From Candidatus Shapirobacteria bacterium (GTDB lineage Bacteria > Patescibacteriota > Microgenomatia > UBA12405), in contig JAHBAQ020000073.1 of the NCBI GenBank assembly GCA_018500045.2, positions 1 to 6,468 of the forward strand: a DNA stretch of 6,468 nucleotides. The letters are read 5' to 3'. Shown here one piece after another: positions 4,927 through 6,468 of this stretch (positions within the stretch are counted from its first letter, which is position 1; every line of letters starts with the position of its first letter). The position numbers and the translations under genes were made by a program. The notes below the pieces were generated by a model. It worked only from the letters and a program-made list of their open reading frames with translations. It made no database searches and was not told where the DNA came from.

Positions 4927-6468
4927 AAAAAATAGAATGGTGGTGGTTGATATTAATTTTAATTTTGGGAATATGTTTGAGATTTTGGCAACTAGGTGAA
5001 ACGCCAAAAGGATTTTTTTGCGATGAAGCTTCGTTGGGTTACGATGCATATTCATTATTATTGACAGGAAAAGATCAATTTGGGAAAACATTACCAATAC
5101 TGTTTCGTTCTTTTGTTGATTTTAAGCCACCATTTTATACCTTGTTTTTGATACCAATTTATAAAATTTTAGGAATGAGTATTTGGTCAACTAGATTTTT
5201 GTCGGCAATGGCCGGAATGGTAGTAATTTGGTTTAGTTTTTGGATAGTTAAGGGTTTATCGAAAAATATTAGATTATCACTGCTGGTGGCATTGTTGTTA
5301 GCAGTATCGCCTTGGCAGATTATGGTATCCCGAACTAGTTATGAAACAAATCTGTCTTTGGCTTTATTAATGATTATGATTTGGAGTTTTTATAAGTCGA
5401 AGAAAAATATAAAATGGTTATTGATGACGGCAATAGTGGCTGGATTGTCGTTTTTGACCTATCACTCCGAAAGAGTCATTACCCCATTAATATTGTTGTG
5501 TCTGATAATTAAAGAAAGAAAAAATGTTTTTAAAAAAGAAAATACGGTGATATTAAGTTTGGCGGTATTGATGGGTCTGATTTTGGTTTTGCCGACAGTG
5601 AAACTAATGACAACACCGGGGTTTTTGTCGAGATTAAATAGTTTAAGTATTTTGTCTGGCGAAGTAAAAAAACCTTGGGGTTTTGATGAGAATTTAATTG
5701 GCTGGAAAAATTTAATGTTTAACAATTCGGTCGAATTAAAACTAAGAGAATTTGGGTCACTGTATATATCTTATTTTTCGCCAAGATATTTGTTTGGATT
5801 GGGAGACCCCGGACCAAGAAGCTCATATCCTGATTTGGCACCATTTTTGTGTTGGCAACTACCGTTTTGGATGACTGGGGCAGTTTGGTTAATGAAAAAA
5901 AATAAAGATAAAAACGAGATGGAATTAAAGTTTTTGACAGTTTTGATGATGGTAATAACTCCGATTCCGGCAGCAATTACTCGCGATCCGTTTTCGAGCA
6001 TTAGAGCTTTGCCTTTGGTACTACCATTAATAATTTTGACAGCAAAAGGATGGGAAATATTTTTAAAAAAATTTAGGGTTTTGGGAAAAATACTTTTGGT
6101 GTTTTTAATTGTTTGGAGTTTGGGGAAAATTTATTTGTCGGTATTTAAATTTAATGATTATTTTCGAGGATACGCTTGGGAAGAAGGGATTGAGGAAATG
6201 GTGAATCAGATTAAAGAAGAAAAATTGCCGGTGGTAGTGGATAATGCCAGAGGGGAAATTTATTCTCAAATTTTATTTTTTACTCAAGCTGAGCCGAAAA
6301 AATATCAGGAAGAAAATTTTGAAGTGAAGAGTGAAGATTACTATACAAATATGGAACGGGTAAAGGCAAAACAAATTAATCATATTTCCGTCAGACCGAT
6401 AGTTTGGGAAAAAGATATTTATAAAAATCAAATTTTGGTGGGAGATGCGTTGTCAATTAACGAAGAAC
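4923..6468 (+). CDS. GT39/ArnT-like membrane glycosyltransferase (3' end outside window)
   Basis: The frame stays open for 515 codons from the ATG at 4923 to the window edge, so the stop is not seen. It belongs to the GT-C superfamily close to PMT/ArnT (PMT_2-like) enzymes, which move a sugar from a polyprenyl-phosphate carrier onto lipid, glycan or protein at the outer membrane face. After TM1 (6-19) comes RFWQLGETPKGFFCDEASLGY with the catalytic/metal-type D34-E35 pair, then GKDQFGKTLP (49-58), FVDFKPPFY (64-72), SPWQIMVSRTSYETNL (129-144), TYHSERVITP (179-188), YFSPRYLFGLGDPGPR (284-299) and TPIPAAITRDPFSSIRALPL (346-365). Several further membrane helices lie between these. From about 412 a soluble extracytoplasmic domain follows (YAWEEGIEEMVNQI, then VVVDNARGEIYSQILFFTQA). 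RPIVW (491-495) and ILVGDAL near the window edge look like the family's last strands, so little of the protein is missing. It overlaps the preceding gene by ATGA. The acceptor is unknown. Confidence 0.9.
   Translation, partial: MKKIEWWWLILILILGICLRFWQLGETPKGFFCDEASLGYDAYSLLLTGKDQFGKTLPILFRSFVDFKPPFYTLFLIPIYKILGMSIWSTRFLSAMAGMVVIWFSFWIVKGLSKNIRLSLLVALLLAVSPWQIMVSRTSYETNLSLALLMIMIWSFYKSKKNIKWLLMTAIVAGLSFLTYHSERVITPLILLCLIIKERKNVFKKENTVILSLAVLMGLILVLPTVKLMTTPGFLSRLNSLSILSGEVKKPWGFDENLIGWKNLMFNNSVELKLREFGSLYISYFSPRYLFGLGDPGPRSSYPDLAPFLCWQLPFWMTGAVWLMKKNKDKNEMELKFLTVLMMVITPIPAAITRDPFSSIRALPLVLPLIILTAKGWEIFLKKFRVLGKILLVFLIVWSLGKIYLSVFKFNDYFRGYAWEEGIEEMVNQIKEEKLPVVVDNARGEIYSQILFFTQAEPKKYQEENFEVKSEDYYTNMERVKAKQINHISVRPIVWEKDIYKNQILVGDALSINEE

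Noticed and set aside
5462..6001. Three minus-strand open frames of 76-87 codons
   Set aside because: They lie antisense to the glycosyltransferase at 4923, have no recognisable motifs or start signals, and overlap each other.
1..6468. Search for tRNA, rRNA, CRISPR repeats, riboswitches and insertion sequences
   Set aside because: Coding sequence fills nearly all of the window and the largest gap is 94 bases; no repeat units, cloverleaf or transposase motifs were seen. The right edge shows no adapter sequence.

Overview
The window reads as AT-rich chromosomal DNA (by eye about one-third G+C) from a small-genome bacterium, most likely a member of the Candidate Phyla Radiation (Patescibacteria), with Microgenomates-like lineages the best guess. 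This is inferred from the protein flavour: a CTP synthase with a PQGWG glutaminase loop, a very short MscL, and GT-C membrane glycosyltransferases with the D-E, KPP and SPW motif set I associate with those genomes. TGA acts as a normal stop at the ends of queA and of the 4345-4926 gene, so the TGA=glycine code of Gracilibacteria and Absconditabacteria is not in use. The first 19 bases are not genomic: they are the Tn5 mosaic end used in Nextera libraries, so the left edge is a raw read or contig end.

Layout. (1) 21-695, plus strand: the C-terminal part of a multi-pass membrane protein, probably a GT39/ArnT-like glycosyltransferase, truncated by the contig end. (2) 790-2445, plus: pyrG, CTP synthase, complete. 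(3) 2448-4315, minus: a tight three-gene block read tspO, queA, mscL (TspO/MBR membrane protein; queuosine-pathway tRNA ribosyltransferase-isomerase; mechanosensitive channel). mscL converges on pyrG with only 2 bases between the stop codons. (4) 4345-6468, plus: a two-gene unit divergent from tspO. It holds an unrecognised 193-residue membrane protein that resembles the C-terminal half of a GT-C enzyme, overlapping by 4 bp (ATGA) a nearly complete GT39/ArnT-like glycosyltransferase that runs off the window.

How the genes relate. pyrG supplies CTP, queA modifies tRNA anticodons, and mscL gives osmotic protection; these are housekeeping functions. The two glycosyltransferase-like regions probably act in lipid-linked sugar transfer at the outer face of the membrane. 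I see no classical defence system, mobile element, CRISPR array, tRNA or rRNA, and no intergenic stretch above 100 bases.

The most interesting signal is regulatory. All five genes whose starts look transcription-initial lack a well-placed Shine-Dalgarno sequence and carry a -10-like hexamer (two of them perfect TATAAT) ending 6-8 bases before the ATG, which predicts leaderless mRNAs. The only gene that is clearly operon-internal (4923) has a perfect GGAGGT 7 bases before its ATG. The plus strand is also G-rich over C even inside minus-strand genes, suggesting that it is the leading replication strand.
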